A program made the position numbers and the translations under genes. The notes below the pieces were generated by a model. That model was given only the letters and a program-made list of their open reading frames with translations. It ran no database searches and had not been told where the DNA came from. 64,000 bases of DNA, taken from positions 1 through 64,000 of the forward strand of contig NZ_FOND01000012.1 of the NCBI RefSeq assembly GCF_900112815.1. Direction: 5' to 3'. Source of the DNA: Blastococcus tunisiensis (GTDB lineage Bacteria > Actinomycetota > Actinomycetes > Mycobacteriales > Geodermatophilaceae). Below are positions 41,138 through 50,148 of this stretch, piece by piece (positions within the stretch are counted from its first letter, which is position 1; each line of letters starts with the position of its first letter).

Positions 41138-42730
41138 TCATCGGGCTGCGCCATCCTTGGTCTCGGTGCGGTGGGTGGGGTCGGGCTGGGACGCGGCCTC
41201 GTAGTCACCGGCGACGAGCTTGCGGCGCAGGATCTTGCCGACGGGGCTCTTGGGGATCTCGGTGACGACCACGACCTGCTTGGGGCGCTTGTAGGGCGAC
41301 AGGCCGGAAGCATCGCGGGCCCACGTCCGGATCCGGTCCGCCACGGCTTCGGGGTCCTCGGACGTCGAGGTCGGGACGATGAAGGCGGTGACCGCCTGTC
41401 CCCACTTCTCGTCGGGGAGGCCGACCACAGCCACCTCGGCGACGTCGGCGGACCGGGCCAGGACGTCCTCGACCTCCACCGGGTGGACGTTCTCCCCGCC
41501 CGAGATGATCATGTCGTCCACCCGGCCGACGACCCAGAGGTCGCCGTCCTCGTCGACCTGCCCGAGGTCGCCGGTGTGGTACCAGCCGTCGCGCAGTCCG
41601 CGCTCGTCGGCATCCGGGCGGTTCCAGTAGCCGGCGAAGGCCTCGTCGGACTGCAGGGACGCCACGATCTCGCCGGACCGGCCGGGAGGAAGAGGTTCGT
41701 GAGAGGCCCCCGGTTCCGCGTCCACCACGCGCAGCCGGGAGAACACACCCGGGCGGCCGGCACTGCCCGGCTTGCGGGCGGCATTCGGCTCGACGGAGAA
41801 GGTGTAGACCTCGCTCGACCCGTAGTGGTTGATGAACACCTCGGGGTTCAGCTCGTCGACGAGCCGCTCGGTGAGCGTGGACGTCATCGGCGCTCCGGCG
41901 TAGCCGATCTTGCGCACGGTGGCGGCGGCCCGGGGCAGCCTGCCCGTGCGCGCCAGGGCCCAGAACGCGGTGGGCACGAGGTACAGGCTCGTGACCTGCT
42001 CGTCCTCGATGAGCTCCAGGGCCCGGTCGACGTCGAAGATCGGCAACTCCACGAACGTGCCACCCACGATCACCACGGACAGCAGCGAGCGCAGCCCCAT
42101 CGTGTGGTACATCGGCATGGCCCCGAGCGTGACCTCGCCGGTGGCGTACTGGGACTGGACCACGTGCGCCACCGACGCCGCGAACTCGTTGCGCTGCGTC
42201 CGGGGCACGCCCTTCGGCCGCCCCGTGGTCCCCGACGTGTACAGCATCACGCTGGGGTCGTCGTCGGTGACCCGGACCCCCGTCGGCGCATCGGGCTGCT
42301 GCGCCACGAGGTCCTCGAAGTCGGTCGCGCCGGCAAGGGGCCGGGATCCCGCGTGGAGGACCCGTGGCGCGCAGGTCGCCGCCGTCAGAGCCTGTTCGGC
42401 CACTTCGCCGGCGAGGTCGTCGGTGACGACGACGGTGGGTTCTGCGTCGTCGAGGCAGTAGGCGAGCTCCGCCGTGCCGAGCCGGACGTTCAGTGGCGTC
42501 GACATGAGCCCGAGCTTCTGCAGCGCGAGGTGGGTGGAGGCCATGACCTCGGAGTTGGACAGGAAGGTCGCGACCCTGTCCCCCGGTCGCGCACCCGCCG
42601 CGAGCAGCGCATGGGCGATCCGGTTGGTGCGCTGGTCCCACGCCCGGTAGGTCAGCCGGCGCGAGCCGGTGATCCCTACGCGGTCGGGATAGCGCTCCGC
42701 CGTCCACGTCAATGCCTGACCGATCTGCAT
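41138..42730 (-). CDS. Acyl/aryl-CoA synthetase (AMP-binding)
   Basis: 530 residues. AMP-binding motif A3 LYTSGTTGRPKGVPRTQRN at about 165-183, A5 HYGSSEVYTFS, A7 YHTGDLGQVDEDGDLWVVGRVDD, A8 IISGGENVHPVEVEDVL and the catalytic Lys in A10 IPKSPVGKILRRKL. It joins a carboxylic acid to CoA through an acyl-adenylate. Coupling to the benzoate-type permease gene (ATGA overlap) suggests an aromatic acid such as benzoate or hydroxybenzoate; sequence alone does not prove this. Ends the leftward unit that begins near 42730. Confidence 0.87.
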   Translation of the reverse strand: MQIGQALTWTAERYPDRVGITGSRRLTYRAWDQRTNRIAHALLAAGARPGDRVATFLSNSEVMASTHLALQKLGLMSTPLNVRLGTAELAYCLDDAEPTVVVTDDLAGEVAEQALTAATCAPRVLHAGSRPLAGATDFEDLVAQQPDAPTGVRVTDDDPSVMLYTSGTTGRPKGVPRTQRNEFAASVAHVVQSQYATGEVTLGAMPMYHTMGLRSLLSVVIVGGTFVELPIFDVDRALELIEDEQVTSLYLVPTAFWALARTGRLPRAAATVRKIGYAGAPMTSTLTERLVDELNPEVFINHYGSSEVYTFSVEPNAARKPGSAGRPGVFSRLRVVDAEPGASHEPLPPGRSGEIVASLQSDEAFAGYWNRPDADERGLRDGWYHTGDLGQVDEDGDLWVVGRVDDMIISGGENVHPVEVEDVLARSADVAEVAVVGLPDEKWGQAVTAFIVPTSTSEDPEAVADRIRTWARDASGLSPYKRPKQVVVVTEIPKSPVGKILRRKLVAGDYEAASQPDPTHRTETKDGAAR

Positions 42731-43014
42731 TCCGCCCCCTCCGGCGAACGAGCACCCGGGTCCGGCTCCCCTGCGTGGAGCCGCCCGGCCGTCACCCTGT
42801 AGGGAGCGACAGCTGCTCAGGTCTGAACCGCATGGCTCCTAAGCGATCGTCCGTATTGGACGGTCCGGACCGTAGGGTGTGTTGCCGATCACGTCAAGCC
42901 CCGGCGTCGGACGCGGAGCGGCATGCCGGATGGGTCGCGGGTCAGTCGGACCCGAAGTGCCCGGTCAGCGGCGTACGGAGCTCATCCCGTCACGTGAGAG
43001 AGGGGTGGCGGTCC

Positions 43015-43614
43015 CTACCGGTCCGAGTCCATGTCGGCCCGGATGCCCGACGGCGCCCCGTGCACCTCGTCGCCCCCACCGGCCGACTCCTCCTCGCTCA
43101 GGGCGGTCCAGAAGCGGAGCGCGGCCCGCTCCATCTCGAGTCCCAGCCGAAGCGTGACCATTCGCCGCGCCACGCTGGGAACTCCGCCGTAGCGCTCCTG
43201 CATGTCCTCGTAGACCCGGATGCGCTGCTCGTGCTGCTCGATCTGCTCACGGGCCAGCCGCCTCACGTTCGTCGGCTCTCCGAGCTCGTTGAAGAAGAGC
43301 TTGAGCTCCGCGACGTCCCGCAGCTGGAAGTGCTCGTTGGTGGGTGCCGCGAGCCAGGCCCGCACCTCACGCAGCCCGGCGTCGGTGATGGAGTAGGTCC
43401 GGCGGCGCCGGCCATCCTGCTCGCTGTCGGCCGAGAGCAACCCGAGCTTCTCCAGACGCTGCGGTTCGGAGTACAGGCCGGCATGGGGAAACGGCCAGAA
43501 GTACCCGATCGATCGCTGAATGGCGCGCTTGAGGTCGTAGGAGGTGGACGGACCACGCAGTGCGACCATCCCGAGGACCACGTACGACGTGGGGGACAGT
43601 CGTTCGTTCACCAT
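43015..43614 (-). CDS. PadR-family transcriptional regulator
   Basis: 199 residues from the ATG at 43614 (another ATG six codons earlier). Winged helix at the N-terminus (SPTSYVVLGMVALRGPSTSYDLKRAIQRSIGYFWPFPHAGLYSEPQRLEKLGLL) and a helical C-terminal dimer domain (VirR4/PadR_C type). PadR proteins repress phenolic-acid metabolism until the aromatic compound or its CoA ester binds. It lies between the ligase and the divergent hydroxylase operon. CTGAAA and TACAGT, 18 bp apart on the minus strand, would start transcription about at this ATG, giving a leaderless message. Confidence 0.85.
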   Translation of the reverse strand: MVNERLSPTSYVVLGMVALRGPSTSYDLKRAIQRSIGYFWPFPHAGLYSEPQRLEKLGLLSADSEQDGRRRRTYSITDAGLREVRAWLAAPTNEHFQLRDVAELKLFFNELGEPTNVRRLAREQIEQHEQRIRVYEDMQERYGGVPSVARRMVTLRLGLEMERAALRFWTALSEEESAGGGDEVHGAPSGIRADMDSDR

Positions 43615-43616
43615 GC

Positions 43617-43646
43617 TTGTCACTGTAACCATCCATGCTGTATCGT
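43617..43646 (+). promoter_or_regulatory. Promoter of the molybdenum hydroxylase operon
   Basis: TTGTCA at 43617-43622 and TATCGT at 43641-43646, 18 bp apart, a good sigma70-type pair. It overlaps the padR start and promoter on the other strand, so PadR binding here could control both directions. It leaves a leader of about 160 bases before the first gene. Confidence 0.55.
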
Positions 43647-43814
43647 CTGTTTCAGATCGTTAACCACGGCGGTGGAGGCCCGTCACCCGGCTGCGCCGGG
43701 TGGTTCCTTCATCGGCGTCGCCCCGCTCCGCCGTCCCGTCGACGGCCGCCGGCTCCCGGACCTCGTGCCGGTCGCGGCGGTCGGGGTCGCGGGCGCCCGT
43801 TCTCGGAGGCAACC

Positions 43815-46319
43815 GTGCCAGACCGGACCACCGTCACCCATCAGGCCGCCGTGGCACAGGAAGGCGACTCCACCGACGCGGCAGACGTCGCGGAGCGTAC
43901 CGGCGCCGGCGGCCCCCGGTGGCGACCCGCCCGGGTCGAGGACGCCCCCCTGGTGACCGGGCAGGGCCGCTTCCTCGACGACCTCGACCCGCTGCCGGGC
44001 ACCCTCACCGCGGCGATCGTCCGGAGCCCGCACCCGCACGCCCGGATCCGCAGCGTCGACCTCAGCCGCGCCCGCCGGCACCCCGGCGTCACCGCGGTCA
44101 TCGGCCCCGACGAGGTGCTGGCCGCCCTGCGGCCGTTCCCGCTGTCGGTCACCACCCGGATGCCGTACTTCCCCACGGGCACGGACAAGGTCCGCTACGT
44201 CGGGGAGCCGGTGGCGGTCGTCGTCGCCTCCGACCGGTTCGTCGCCGAGGACGCGGCCGAACTGGTGAGCGTCGAGTACGAACTGCTCGACCCCGTGGTC
44301 GGTGTGCGCACGGCACTGGCCGAGGACGCGACGCTGCTGCACGAGGACAACGGCTCCAACGTGGCCACCGACCGCACCTTCTCCTTCGGGGAGGTGGATC
44401 GCGCCTTCGCCGACGCCGCGCACGTGGTCGTCGGCGAGTACGACTTCCCGCGCTACTCCTCGGTCCCGATGGAGTGCTACTCGGTCATCGCCAACTGGAC
44501 CGAGGACTCCGCGGGCCCGTCCATCGAGGCGTGGGCCAACTTCCACGGCCCGTTCACGATGATGCCGGTCATGGCCGGCGCGCTCGGCATCCCGGCCTCG
44601 CGGGTGCGGCTGCACGTGCCGGCCGACATCGGCGGCAGCTTCGGCATCAAGGCCGGGATCTACCCCTACGTCGTCCTCATGGCGCTGGCCTCCAAGCACG
44701 CCCGGACGCCGGTGCGGTGGTCCGAGGACCGGGTCGAGCACCTGCTGGCCAGCTCCTCGGGTTCCGACCGGATGATGCGCTTCGAGGCCGCGGTCGACGC
44801 CAACGGCACGGTGACCGCGCTGCGCACCGACCTGGTCGACAACGTCGGCGCCTACATGCGCCCGCCCGAGCCGAGCACGCTCTACCGCTGCTACGGCAAC
44901 ATCACCGGCGCCTACCGGATCCCCGCGGTGGCGATCCGCGCCCGCGCCGTCGTCACCAACACCATGCCCACCGGGCTGAACCGCGGGTTCGGCGGCCAGC
45001 AGCTCTACTTCGGGCTGGAACGGCTGATGGACGACGTCGCGGCGCAGACCGGCCTGGACCCGGTGGACCTGCGCTGCCGCAACCTCGTCCCGGCCGATGC
45101 CTTCCCGTACGAGACCCCCACCGGCGGCGTCTACGACTCGGGCGACTACCAGAAGGCCGTCGCCCTCGCGGTCGACAACGCCGATATGCCGGAGCTCCGC
45201 CGGCGCCAGGCCGAGGCGCGCGAGCGGGGAGAGCTGTACGGCATCGGAATCGCCCTCGTCGTCGACCCCTCGGGCACCAACATCGGCTACGTCGGCCTGG
45301 CCACCCCCGCCGAGCAGCGCAAGCCCGGTCGCGACAAGTCCGGGTCGACCGAGCACGTGCGGGTCAGCGTCGACATGCAGGGCACCGTCACGGTGATGCT
45401 GGGCAGCGTCCCGCAGGGGCAGGGGCACGCCACCACTGCCCGGCAGGTCGCGGCGAAGCGCCTGGGCCTGCCCGAGGAGTCCGTCCGCGTCGTGATCGAC
45501 ATGGACACCGCGACCACGCCGTGGACGGTCACCTCCGGCAGCTACTCCTCCCGGTTCGCGCCGCTGGTCACCAGCGCCGTGGTCCAGGCGTGCGACCGGA
45601 TCGCCGAGACCATCAAGGCCGCCGGCAGCGTGCTGCTGGAGGCCGCACCCGAGCAGCTCGAGCTGGCCGAGGGCACCGTGCGCGTCATCGGCGACCCCAG
45701 CCGCGCGGCGCAGTTCCGGCACGCCGCCGGGGTCGTGCACTGGGACCCGGCGGCCCTGCCCGAGGGCACGTCGGCCCGGCTCTACGAGGAAGCGGCCTTC
45801 ACGCCGAACGCCAAGGCCGCCACGCGGGACGAGAAGATCAACTCCAGCCTCTGCTACGGGTTCGTGGCCGAGGTGGTGGCGCTGCGGATCGACCCGGAGA
45901 CCCTGGAGATCACCCTGGACCGGGTGTCCAGCGTGCACGACGCCGGCACGGTGCTGAACCAGACGCTCCTCGACGGCCAGGTGTACGGCGCCCTCGTGCA
46001 CGCCCTCGGCGGCGCGATGTTCGAGGAGTTCACCTACTCCGAAGGCGGCCAGCCCACCTCGGCGACCTTCCTCGACTACCTCTGCCCGACGAGCGCGGAG
46101 GCCGGCTTCCCGCTGGTGACCGACCACGTCGTATCGCCGTCCCCGCTCACCCCGCTGGGCGCCAAGGGCTGTGGGGAAGGGAGCTCGATGAGCTTCCCGG
46201 CGGCCCTCGCCAACGCGGTCACCGACGCTCTCTCACCCCATGGCCTGCAGATCAACTCGCTGCCGGTGCACGGGAACCTGCTGCACGACCTGCTCGACGG
46301 CGCCCGCCGTCCGGCCTGA
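43815..46319 (+). CDS. Molybdopterin-binding large subunit, xanthine-dehydrogenase/CoxL family
   Basis: 834 residues from the GTG at 43815 (ggagg five bases upstream). N-terminal Ald_Xan_dh_C domain (VTGQGRFLDDL...TLTAAIVRSPHPHARI) then two molybdopterin domains: HVPADIGGSFGIKAG, NRGFGGQQLYFGLER, GQGHATTARQVAAKRLG, DTATTPWTVTSGSYSSR, and the active-site Glu region PLGAKGCGEGSS. It hydroxylates or reduces its substrate at Mo with electrons passing to the FeS and FAD subunits encoded downstream. With a CoA ligase and benzoate-type permease next door, a CoA-ester substrate (4-hydroxybenzoyl-CoA-reductase-like) is suggested; CO or nicotinate-type substrates are not excluded. Confidence 0.85.
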   Translation: MPDRTTVTHQAAVAQEGDSTDAADVAERTGAGGPRWRPARVEDAPLVTGQGRFLDDLDPLPGTLTAAIVRSPHPHARIRSVDLSRARRHPGVTAVIGPDEVLAALRPFPLSVTTRMPYFPTGTDKVRYVGEPVAVVVASDRFVAEDAAELVSVEYELLDPVVGVRTALAEDATLLHEDNGSNVATDRTFSFGEVDRAFADAAHVVVGEYDFPRYSSVPMECYSVIANWTEDSAGPSIEAWANFHGPFTMMPVMAGALGIPASRVRLHVPADIGGSFGIKAGIYPYVVLMALASKHARTPVRWSEDRVEHLLASSSGSDRMMRFEAAVDANGTVTALRTDLVDNVGAYMRPPEPSTLYRCYGNITGAYRIPAVAIRARAVVTNTMPTGLNRGFGGQQLYFGLERLMDDVAAQTGLDPVDLRCRNLVPADAFPYETPTGGVYDSGDYQKAVALAVDNADMPELRRRQAEARERGELYGIGIALVVDPSGTNIGYVGLATPAEQRKPGRDKSGSTEHVRVSVDMQGTVTVMLGSVPQGQGHATTARQVAAKRLGLPEESVRVVIDMDTATTPWTVTSGSYSSRFAPLVTSAVVQACDRIAETIKAAGSVLLEAAPEQLELAEGTVRVIGDPSRAAQFRHAAGVVHWDPAALPEGTSARLYEEAAFTPNAKAATRDEKINSSLCYGFVAEVVALRIDPETLEITLDRVSSVHDAGTVLNQTLLDGQVYGALVHALGGAMFEEFTYSEGGQPTSATFLDYLCPTSAEAGFPLVTDHVVSPSPLTPLGAKGCGEGSSMSFPAALANAVTDALSPHGLQINSLPVHGNLLHDLLDGARRPA

Positions 46320-46350
46320 CCCCACCCCCGGATAGACAAGGAGCTGGCGC

Positions 46351-47133
46351 ATGCCCACGACCGGAGGCGACGTCCTTCTCGACCACGGCCACGACGGCCA
46401 GGTCGCGTACCTGACGCTCACGCACGGCGGCTACACCATCGTGACCATGGAGATGCGGGCCAGGATGGCCCAGCGGTTCGCCGAGATCGACCGCGACCCG
46501 AACGTGCGCGCGGTCGTCGTGCGCTCGGACGGCAAGCACTTCACCTCCGGCGGCGACATCGCCGGCTTCATGGAGGTCGACCCGATCGACCTCACCGACC
46601 TCGGCCAGGACATCACCGCGCCGGCCCGCAGCACCAAGCCGGTCGTCGTCGCCATCGACGGCTACTGCTTCGGCGTCGGCCTGGAGCTGGCCCTGTCCTG
46701 CGACATCCGGCTGGCCACCGAACGCAGCGAGTTCGCGCTGCCGGAGATGAACCTCGGCATGATCCCGGGCAGCGGCGGCACCCAGCGCCTGGCCCGGCTG
46801 ATCGGGCTCTCCCGCGCGAAGTTCCACATCCTCACCGCCACCCGGATCAAGGCGCAGCAGGCCCTCGACTGGGGTCTGGTGTCCGACCAGCTCTACCCCG
46901 ACCGCGATGCGCTGTACGACGCCACGGAGAAGCTGGTCAGCAAGCTCATCGGGTTCTCCCCCGCCGCGCTGCGCACCGGCAAGGAGGTCCTCGACCGTGG
47001 GGTCGACGGCCCGCTGTACACCGGCATCGAGCTGGAGCGGAAGGCGTACTCCATGCTGCGGGCCACCCAGGACTTCGCCGAAGGCGTCAAGGCCTTCGGC
47101 GAGAAGCGCAAGCCGACGTTCACGGGGCGCTGA
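46351..47133 (+). CDS. Enoyl-CoA hydratase/isomerase family protein
   Basis: 260 residues, crotonase fold. Oxyanion-hole regions are RSDGKHFTSGGDIAGFM and the AIDGYCFGVGLELALSCDIRLATERSEFALPEMNLGMIPGSGGTQRL block with Glu residues E-M-N-L-G (the hydratase catalytic Glu position). It follows the large subunit within 31 bp and precedes the FAD subunit gene by 6 bp, an unusual insertion of a beta-oxidation-type enzyme between hydroxylase subunits, which argues that the hydroxylase product is a CoA ester. Confidence 0.87.
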   Translation: MPTTGGDVLLDHGHDGQVAYLTLTHGGYTIVTMEMRARMAQRFAEIDRDPNVRAVVVRSDGKHFTSGGDIAGFMEVDPIDLTDLGQDITAPARSTKPVVVAIDGYCFGVGLELALSCDIRLATERSEFALPEMNLGMIPGSGGTQRLARLIGLSRAKFHILTATRIKAQQALDWGLVSDQLYPDRDALYDATEKLVSKLIGFSPAALRTGKEVLDRGVDGPLYTGIELERKAYSMLRATQDFAEGVKAFGEKRKPTFTGR

Positions 47134-47139
47134 TCCGAC

Positions 47140-48021
47140 ATGAAGCCAGCCCCGTTCGCCTACGTCCGTCCGGCCACGCTGGACGACGCGGTCGCCGAGC
47201 TGGTCGCCACGGGCGGCGACGGCAAGGTGCTGGCCGGTGGACAGTCCCTCGTGCCGGTGCTCGCCATGCGCCTGGGTCGTCCCGGGACCCTGGTGGACAT
47301 CACCGCGGCCGCCGGTCTGGACACCATCGAGCGCCGGGGAGCGGTGCTGCGGATCGGGGCGACCACCCGGCAGCGCCGACTGGAGCGCAGCCCGGCGGCG
47401 AACGACGTGCCGCTGATCGGGATGGCTCTGCCCTTCGTCGGGCACCGGGAACTGCGCAGCCGCGGCACGGTGTGCGGCAGCCTGGCCCATGCCGACCCCG
47501 GTGCGGAGCTGCCGGCCGTGGCTTCCTGCCTCGGCGCGGTGCTCGAGGTGACCGGAGCCTCCGGCCGTCGCACGGTGCCGGCGGCGGAATTCTTCGCGGG
47601 CGCCATGACCACCGCCGTCGGCGCCGAGGAGGTGCTCAGCGCGGTCGAGTTCCCGGTGGCGGCCCCGGGCGAGGGCTTCGGCTTCGCCGAGATCGCCCGC
47701 CGGCACGGCGACTTCGCCCTGGCCGGGGTCGTCACCCGGGTGCGCTCCGCCGGCGGCGCGGTCCAGGAGGCGGTCATCAGCGGCTTCGGGATCTCCGACC
47801 GGGCCGCCACCCGCGACGTCACCGACCTCGTCCGCGCCGCGGCCGACTCCGCCGATGTCGAGGCGGCGCTGCGGCCGGGGACCGAGGAGCTCGCCCGGGA
47901 CGTCGTCGACACCGCCGGTGACTCACACGGCTCGCAGGGCTATCGGCGTCGGCTCTTCGCCGTCCTCGCCGCCCGCGAGCTGGCCCACGCGCACCGCCGA
48001 TCCACGGAAGGCCGGTCATGA
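47140..48021 (+). CDS. FAD-binding subunit of molybdenum hydroxylase (CoxM-like)
   Basis: 293 residues. FAD_binding_5 signature KVLAGGQSLVPVLAMRLGRPGTLVDI at about 29-54 and the second block RSRGTVCGSLAHADPGAELPAVA (TxGGSxAHADP-like), then the CO_deh_flav_C domain (FAEIARRHGDFALAGV). Transfers electrons from the FeS subunit to the acceptor. Overlaps the following gene by 4 bp (ATGA). Confidence 0.88.
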   Translation: MKPAPFAYVRPATLDDAVAELVATGGDGKVLAGGQSLVPVLAMRLGRPGTLVDITAAAGLDTIERRGAVLRIGATTRQRRLERSPAANDVPLIGMALPFVGHRELRSRGTVCGSLAHADPGAELPAVASCLGAVLEVTGASGRRTVPAAEFFAGAMTTAVGAEEVLSAVEFPVAAPGEGFGFAEIARRHGDFALAGVVTRVRSAGGAVQEAVISGFGISDRAATRDVTDLVRAAADSADVEAALRPGTEELARDVVDTAGDSHGSQGYRRRLFAVLAARELAHAHRRSTEGRS

Positions 48022-49286
48022 GCACCACTGAGGACACCGCCGCTCGTGCGCCACAGCGGCCGGTCAAGGCCGCCGCTGACGAGCTGATCGACGTCTCGTT
48101 CACCGTCAACGGCAGCCCCATCTCGATCCGGGTGCCCGCCCGGATGCACCTGGGCGATGCCCTGCGCATGCACCTGGGGCTCTCGGGCACCCACCTGGGC
48201 TGCGAGCACGGCGTGTGCGGAATGTGCACGGTGCTCATCGACGGCGACGCCGCCCGCGCCTGCCTCGTGTTCGCGGTGCAGGCCGAGGGCACCGAGGTGG
48301 TGACCGTCGAGGGGCTGGGGACCCAGGAATCGCAGCACCCCCTGCAGCAGGCGTTCAGCCACCACCACGCGCTGCAGTGCGGCTTCTGCACGCCCGGTTT
48401 CCTGATGAGCTCCTACGACCTGCTGGCGAACAGCGAGGGCGAGGTCGACGCGGAGACGCTCCCCGAGGAGATGTCCGGCGTCATCTGCCGCTGCACCGGC
48501 TACCGCGGGATCCTGGCCGCGGTCAGCGACGTCGCCCAGGCCCATCCCGAGGGCATCCCGGGCCCGCTGAACTGCGCGCCGCGCACCCTCGTGGGACGCA
48601 CTGGGGGCGCCTCCGCCACGCCTGCCGCGCCGGCCGAGGCGCCGGTCGCGGACGCCGACGAGCAGACCCCACGGGAGCTCACCCGGCCGACCGGAACGCC
48701 GACGATCACCGTCGCGGTCACCCGACAGCTGAGCAGCCCGGTGGAGGACATCTGGGCGGTGATGGACGACGTCGACCGGCTCGCCCGCTGCCTGCCCGGG
48801 GCCGAGATGACCGCCGACCTGGGCGAGGACCGGTACCGCGGCCGCGCCAAGGTGTCCCTCGGGCCGGTGCGGCTGGCCTTCGAAGGACTGGCGCAGATCA
48901 CCGAGCGGGACGTCGCCGATCACCGGTTGGCGCTGCTGGCCCAGGGCGCCGACACCGGAGGCAACCGCACCGCCGCGGAGATCACCCTGCGCGCCACGGC
49001 GACCCCCGAGGGCTCCACCGAGCTGCGGGCCGATGCCGCGGTCTTCCTGTCCGGCCGGATCGCCCAGTTCGGCCGGGCCCTTGCCGGCGACGTCAGCCAG
49101 CGGATGTTCGAGCAGTTCGCCGATGCCGTCGACCAGACCGCGCGCACCGGGACCGCGCCCGAGGTGGGGGCAGGGCCCAGCGCCCTGCGGATCGGACTCC
49201 AGGCCGTCGGCGCCGGCCTCCGTCGTCGCGTGGCGCTGCTGGCCGGCGCCGTGCGCGATGCGCGACGGCGTCGTCGGGCGTCCTGA
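48018..49286 (+). CDS. 2Fe-2S small subunit fused to a CoxG/SRPBCC domain
   Basis: 422 residues, a fusion. Residues about 24-175 are the CoxS-type subunit: plant-type 2Fe-2S cysteines C62, C67, C70, C82 (CEHGVCGMC...C) and the second cluster C121xxC124...C157xC159 (CGFC...CRC). After a Pro/Ala/Glu linker (about 195-230), residues 230-390 form a CoxG-like SRPBCC domain (ISVAV-type opening TITVAVTRQLSSPVEDIWAVMDDVDRLARCLPGAE). CoxG is otherwise a separate protein in CO dehydrogenase and related clusters, where it helps membrane association or maturation. The tail ends in RRRRAS. The normal small subunit is about 165 residues. Confidence 0.85.
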   Translation: MSTTEDTAARAPQRPVKAAADELIDVSFTVNGSPISIRVPARMHLGDALRMHLGLSGTHLGCEHGVCGMCTVLIDGDAARACLVFAVQAEGTEVVTVEGLGTQESQHPLQQAFSHHHALQCGFCTPGFLMSSYDLLANSEGEVDAETLPEEMSGVICRCTGYRGILAAVSDVAQAHPEGIPGPLNCAPRTLVGRTGGASATPAAPAEAPVADADEQTPRELTRPTGTPTITVAVTRQLSSPVEDIWAVMDDVDRLARCLPGAEMTADLGEDRYRGRAKVSLGPVRLAFEGLAQITERDVADHRLALLAQGADTGGNRTAAEITLRATATPEGSTELRADAAVFLSGRIAQFGRALAGDVSQRMFEQFADAVDQTARTGTAPEVGAGPSALRIGLQAVGAGLRRRVALLAGAVRDARRRRRAS

Positions 49287-49331
49287 ACCCGTGTCCTGAA
49301 ACCGGGGAACCCCGTTCCGGACCGTGGGGTG

Positions 49332-49856
49332 TCAGCCGATCGCCACGATCCCGGCGGCGTGCCGGCGGGCCAGTTGCCGGTACACGGCAGCATTGCTGTC
49401 GACCCAGCCGGCCGCCGCTCCCGAGATCGGCCCGCGCACACGGGCCGGCGTGCCGAGCGCCAGCACGCCCTCGGGGATCTCCATCCCCGGCGGCACGAGG
49501 CTGCCCGCACCGATCAGCGTCCGTCGGCCGATCCGCGCGCCGTCCTGCACCGTCGAGCCGTTCCCGACGAGAACCTCGGCGCCGAGGACCGCGCCGTGCA
49601 CCACGCACATGTGGCCGACGGTGGCTCCGGGGCCGACCTCGGTGACCGGGTCCTCTCCACCGTGCAGGACGGAGTTGTCCTGCACGTTCGCTCCCTCACG
49701 GACGACGATGCGGCCGAAGTCCGCGCGCAGCACCGCTCCATACCAGACCGAGGCGCCCGCCTCGACGACGACGTCCCCGACGAGCGTGGCCGTCGGAGCT
49801 ACCCACGCGTCCGGGTGGACCTGAGGGGAACGACCCTCGAAGGCGAAGAGTGGCAT
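49332..49856 (-). CDS. Gamma-carbonic-anhydrase-like hexapeptide-repeat protein
   Basis: 174 residues from the ATG at 49856. Left-handed beta-helix repeats from SPQVHPDAWVAPTATLVGDVVVEAGASVWYG to VLVGNGSTVQDGARIGRRTLIGAGSLV. The three zinc-ligand His positions of gamma-CA are suggested by SVLHGG, VGHMC and VVHGAVLG. Catalysis of CO2 hydration is not assured in this subgroup. Stands alone, convergent with the hydroxylase operon. Confidence 0.85.
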   Translation of the reverse strand: MPLFAFEGRSPQVHPDAWVAPTATLVGDVVVEAGASVWYGAVLRADFGRIVVREGANVQDNSVLHGGEDPVTEVGPGATVGHMCVVHGAVLGAEVLVGNGSTVQDGARIGRRTLIGAGSLVPPGMEIPEGVLALGTPARVRGPISGAAAGWVDSNAAVYRQLARRHAAGIVAIG

Positions 49857-49950
49857 GCCCGGCAGCCTCGCACGGAGCCCCGCGGCCGTCGGGACCGAGG
49901 TCCTCGCCGTCGCCACCGACGGCGCCGGACTCGGCCCCTGAGGTGTCCGG

Positions 49951-50148
49951 CTAGATCTCGCCGACGAGAACCCGGCCCAGCGTGTAGATGAAGTTCGGGA
50001 TCTTCGCGTGCTCGAACCCGACGCTCTGGATGCTCGTCGTGTCGACCTCCGGGTCGAAGACGATCTGGATCACGGGCTTGCCGCCCGACGCCACCAACAT
50101 CGCCCGGATGGTGGCCTCGTCGTCCCGCGCGATGACGTCGTCGGTCAT
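49951..50148 (-). CDS. Small hypothetical protein
   Basis: 65 residues from the second ATG. Reads DDEATIRAMLVASGGKPVIQIVFDPEVDTTSIQSVGFEHAKIPNFIYTLGRVLVGEI. No family recognised; composition is that of a folded cytoplasmic protein. gaggtggcagcc precedes the ATG. Not obviously linked to its neighbours. Confidence 0.5.
   Translation of the reverse strand: MTDDVIARDDEATIRAMLVASGGKPVIQIVFDPEVDTTSIQSVGFEHAKIPNFIYTLGRVLVGEI

Noticed and set aside
39005-46127. Long antisense open frames opposite BenE/ligase and the Mo large subunit
   Set aside because: Same explanation: third-position GC keeps the opposite strand free of stops.
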